Source: Bacteroidia bacterium (GTDB lineage: Bacteria; Bacteroidota; Bacteroidia; NS11-12g; UBA9320). From it: DNA of 64,000 nucleotides. Positions 61,380 through 64,000 of this stretch are shown piece by piece; within the stretch, counting starts at the first letter, position 1; each line of letters begins with the position of its first letter. The notes beneath the pieces are model-generated. The model ran no database searches and had not been told where the DNA came from. It was given only the letters and a program-made list of their open reading frames with translations. Made by a program: the position numbers and the translations under genes. The DNA is taken from NCBI GenBank assembly GCA_018402155.1, contig JAGYJG010000001.1, positions 1,273,501-1,337,500 on the forward strand, in the 5' to 3' direction.

Positions 61380-63269
61380 ATGAATATTACATCACCAAAC
61401 ACCTTACTACAATTCCTCAAAAATCTATTGCTGAACATGCCTAAAGAATGGCTCACGCTAACCACTCATAGGCTTGATATTTATGATGAGTCGCAAGCTA
61501 AGACTCAGTTTTTAGACCAATTGAACACCCTATACACCGCTAATAATACTCGTACCTCAGCGCTACAAACACTCCCCACTGCGTATGACTATATTAGACT
61601 GGGCCATCCACTTTCCTGTATTTTGGAGTGGACCGTTGCAAGTCTTCAAGACACTACACCAAATCGCGTCATTGTATTTTCCTCAAAGACCGCGCCTATT
61701 TTAGCTATCCTTAGAAAAAATTTTTTAGAAAATAAACAAACCCATATACTGTGTACAGAAGAGCTTCCAGAAGAATTTGATGCAGAAATAGTCAGACGAG
61801 TATATGGCTATAAGTTTGAGGTAAGAACCAATGTATCCGTAACTGAACTGAAGAAAAAAGAGAATAATCTGAAACCTTTTGAAGGAAGTACGGTACTCTT
61901 TTCGCCACAAAAAACCTTGGCAAAGCTAGAAACTAGAAGTTATGTCGATTTTCACATAAATACCTACGCTGACTTGGGTAGTATTCTGGTAATAAACGGC
62001 GAGCAAAATGACAACTATATCGCTGAAATACAACACGTTCGACGAAGAGAAACAATTGCTATGACCCCTGAAAATTGTCAAACAGCTCTACACCTGCTCC
62101 TTGCTAATGACTCGCACTACCAAATAGAACAAAAAAATATACAAAGAACTATTTACAAAACAAGTGTACAGACTTCAATTACAAAAATAACCGGAGCGCA
62201 CAGTACGCCGCTAGTTGGATCTAGTGGACTATCAGTACAGTATGCTATAATGATGGGTTTGATAGATTATGCTTCAGAAAACTATAAAGGGAAGAACATA
62301 AAATTTATAGTACCCCCAAACTGCTATGGCGGCACAAATGATCAAGCCAGACGCGTAGCCGAATGTACACAAAACGTAGAGATAATAGACCTCGCCGTAG
62401 ATGGCCAAAGTGATATGGTAAACAGTTTGAATGCTATTTTACAGGAAGTAGCAGAACAAGACGCAATAGCATACATCATTGCTGAAATACCAACCAACCC
62501 ACGAGTAGAAGTACCAGATTTAGAAAAACTAAAAGATACACTAGCTAAAAAACGTACAACGATATCAGGAGGAATCGCAACAGATCCTGTATTTATTTTA
62601 GATCAAACTTTTTGTCCTAATGTTCGGTTTCTGGGAGATGGGGATATCCTATCCACAGTGCGTGCAATTTCCTATGCCAGTGGCTCAAAGTTTCCTAGTG
62701 GAGGAAAATGCACAGCGGGATATTGTGTGACGAATCAAAACGCAGTAGAGTTGGCACCAAAAATAGCTAAACACCTAAGCCTTTGCGACAATGAGGCCAC
62801 AACATTACAATACGAAATTTTGGCTAATCAACTGCCTTCTATGAACCAACGCATTGCAAATGCATATTCAAATACACTAGAGTTTGTAAATTACATTAAA
62901 ACAGTACTGCCCACAGCTAAAATAAATTTTGTTACAGATAAACTTGCAAAACAAGGATTTACCCCATCGGTTTTCTCACTGGATTTACCAACTAAGGGTA
63001 CAAATAGCGAAGAAAAAGAAATTTACAAAAGAGCTTTAAACCATAAACTAATAGATATGATGATTACACAAATACCAGAAGAAAGCAAATATTGTGTGAG
63101 CTATGGGCAATTAAAAGGAAGTTATTGGACAATACCTGCCACATCTACACAAGGTACCACAAAAGAAGGTGATAAAGACTATATAGCTCGTGTGGCACTA
63201 TCACCCAACGTAAATTTACAAAAACATAAACAAGTATTTGCAACATTTATAAGCAAACTTGAAGATTAA
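61380..63269 (+). CDS. PLP-dependent Cys/Met metabolism-type transferase
   Basis: 629 residues from the ATG at 61380. The frame is open further upstream (61320), but those codons overlap the promoter. Residues about 270-600 match the cystathionine gamma-synthase/gamma-lyase fold: ITGAHSTPLVGSSGLSVQYAIMMGL, NCYGGTNDQARRVAE, IIAEIPTNPRVEVPDLEKL, FILDQTF, then ISYASGSKFPSGGKCTAGY with the PLP lysine. The first 250 residues form an additional N-terminal domain with little similarity to the classical enzymes, making it about 200 residues longer than usual. Its reaction (elimination or gamma-replacement on a sulfur or related amino acid) is not decidable. Confidence 0.75.
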   Translation: MNITSPNTLLQFLKNLLLNMPKEWLTLTTHRLDIYDESQAKTQFLDQLNTLYTANNTRTSALQTLPTAYDYIRLGHPLSCILEWTVASLQDTTPNRVIVFSSKTAPILAILRKNFLENKQTHILCTEELPEEFDAEIVRRVYGYKFEVRTNVSVTELKKKENNLKPFEGSTVLFSPQKTLAKLETRSYVDFHINTYADLGSILVINGEQNDNYIAEIQHVRRRETIAMTPENCQTALHLLLANDSHYQIEQKNIQRTIYKTSVQTSITKITGAHSTPLVGSSGLSVQYAIMMGLIDYASENYKGKNIKFIVPPNCYGGTNDQARRVAECTQNVEIIDLAVDGQSDMVNSLNAILQEVAEQDAIAYIIAEIPTNPRVEVPDLEKLKDTLAKKRTTISGGIATDPVFILDQTFCPNVRFLGDGDILSTVRAISYASGSKFPSGGKCTAGYCVTNQNAVELAPKIAKHLSLCDNEATTLQYEILANQLPSMNQRIANAYSNTLEFVNYIKTVLPTAKINFVTDKLAKQGFTPSVFSLDLPTKGTNSEEKEIYKRALNHKLIDMMITQIPEESKYCVSYGQLKGSYWTIPATSTQGTTKEGDKDYIARVALSPNVNLQKHKQVFATFISKLED

Positions 63270-63300
63270 ACATTCTACCTAAGTATGCGTTTAGTTACAA

Positions 63301-63942
63301 ATGCATATTACCAAAATAGAATTGTCAAAAATGAATCGCATCGAGCGACTAAACCTAATAAACTCTTTATCAGGAATAAAGCCAGCCAATCTTATAGGGT
63401 CCATAAATTCTAATGGACAAGAAAATCTAGCTATTTTTAGTTCGGTTGTTCACCTTGGAAGTAACCCTGCACTATTTGGATTCGTACTTAGACCGCGGGG
63501 AGAAGTAAGAAGACATACCCACGAAAATATATTAGCAACAGGATATTATACTATAAATTTTGTTTCTACATATTTTGTGCAAAATGCGCATTATACAAGT
63601 ATAAAGGCAAGCGAAGAAACAAGTGAATTTTCACTAAGTGCTTTAACACCAGAATATATCCAAAATTTCAAAGCTCCTTTTGTAAAAGAGAGTAGTATTA
63701 AAATAGGGATGAGCTTTAAACAAGAATTAGATATTGAAGCTAATGGAACCAGTCTAATTATAGGACAAGTAGAGCATATTTTGTTACCAGATGACACCAT
63801 GAGCAATGGCGGACACTTAGACCTAGGTGAATTAGGCGTGGCAGGCATTAGTGGACTAAACACATACTACTCCTTAAAAAAAGAAGCCCAATTCCCATTT
63901 GTCAGAGACGAATATGAACTTAGCGACTTAAGTCAGTTTTGA
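63301..63942 (+). CDS. Flavin reductase-like FMN-binding protein
   Basis: 213 residues. The FMN-binding split-barrel flavin reductase pattern is visible: KPANLIGSINSNGQENLAIFSSVVHLGSNPALFGFVLRP, HTHENILATGYYTINFVS, then FKAPFVKESSIKIGMSFKQEL and an H-I-L-LP strand near the end. Start ATG at 63301, 31 bases after the PLP enzyme, so probably the same operon. It would bind FMN and reduce it with NAD(P)H, or use it as a cofactor. A link to the PLP enzyme is unknown. Confidence 0.8.
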   Translation: MHITKIELSKMNRIERLNLINSLSGIKPANLIGSINSNGQENLAIFSSVVHLGSNPALFGFVLRPRGEVRRHTHENILATGYYTINFVSTYFVQNAHYTSIKASEETSEFSLSALTPEYIQNFKAPFVKESSIKIGMSFKQELDIEANGTSLIIGQVEHILLPDDTMSNGGHLDLGELGVAGISGLNTYYSLKKEAQFPFVRDEYELSDLSQF

Positions 63943-64000
63943 AGAAAACCATTTGTTAGATTAGAAAAAATATCAATCTCTAGTATCATTGATTTATAAG

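Noticed and set aside
1..64000. CRISPR array, tRNA, rRNA, prophage or defence island
   Set aside because: No regularly spaced direct repeats, cloverleaf-like sequences, rRNA signatures, transposases, integrases or known defence genes were seen.

Overview
The window is 64 kb of a low-GC genome from the phylum Bacteroidota, most likely in or near the order Flavobacteriales. This rests on gene content: an alternative complex III operon (actABCDEF), type IX secretion sorting domains of both type A and type B, a fused SecDF, a mevalonate pathway with type 2 IPP isomerase and class II HMG-CoA reductase, and a glycine-lipid type acyltransferase pair. The promoters also fit: -7 boxes of the TAnnTTTG type, hardly any Shine-Dalgarno sequences, and many GTG or TTG starts. 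No rRNA, tRNA, CRISPR array, transposase or phage gene was seen. The genus cannot be named from the window.

Layout. Bases 1-10080 hold the end of cmk, a GT-C type membrane protein, a large type B secreted protein, a TPR-CAP domain protein, an ABM-fold protein with a SAM hydrolase, and a PhoH ATPase. Bases 10276-19239 are the act operon, which has its own promoter overlapped by a perfect inverted repeat and ends in a very long hairpin. No cytochrome oxidase genes follow it. ActD and ActE both carry unusual C-terminal extensions. Bases 19279-28420 hold a DEAD-box helicase, an acyl-ACP desaturase, YwbE, and a minus-strand mevalonate group: mvaD, a GYDIA-type GHMP kinase, HMG-CoA reductase and IPP isomerase 2. 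A four-helix-bundle (S23/IVP) gene with repeat flanks interrupts this group. A palindromic repeat is inserted in frame in the GHMP kinase.

Bases 28854-41640 hold hldD coupled to a 1174-residue NtrY-like kinase and a redoxin lipoprotein, the glycine-lipid pair, a haem/copper monooxygenase lipoprotein, a CPBP-like membrane protein coupled to recG, and an SRPBCC protein. Bases 41720-48884 hold a type A secreted PKD protein, secDF and udk. Bases 49068-55673 are a tetR-tolC-mfp-rnd efflux operon with palindromes upstream. Bases 55786-63942 hold an M42 peptidase, an SDR enzyme, a Nudix-type regulator divergent from two secreted carbohydrate-binding-like proteins, and a PLP enzyme with a flavin reductase.

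Most of the window is housekeeping or envelope biology, and no complete defence or mobile system is visible. The most novel signals are small. They are the double domain accretion in ActD and ActE, the in-frame palindrome in the GHMP kinase, the repeat-flanked S23 gene inside the mevalonate cluster, paired operator-like sites around the Nudix regulator, and a recurrent promoter type that places the -7 box 3-5 bases before the start codon, predicting leaderless mRNAs.
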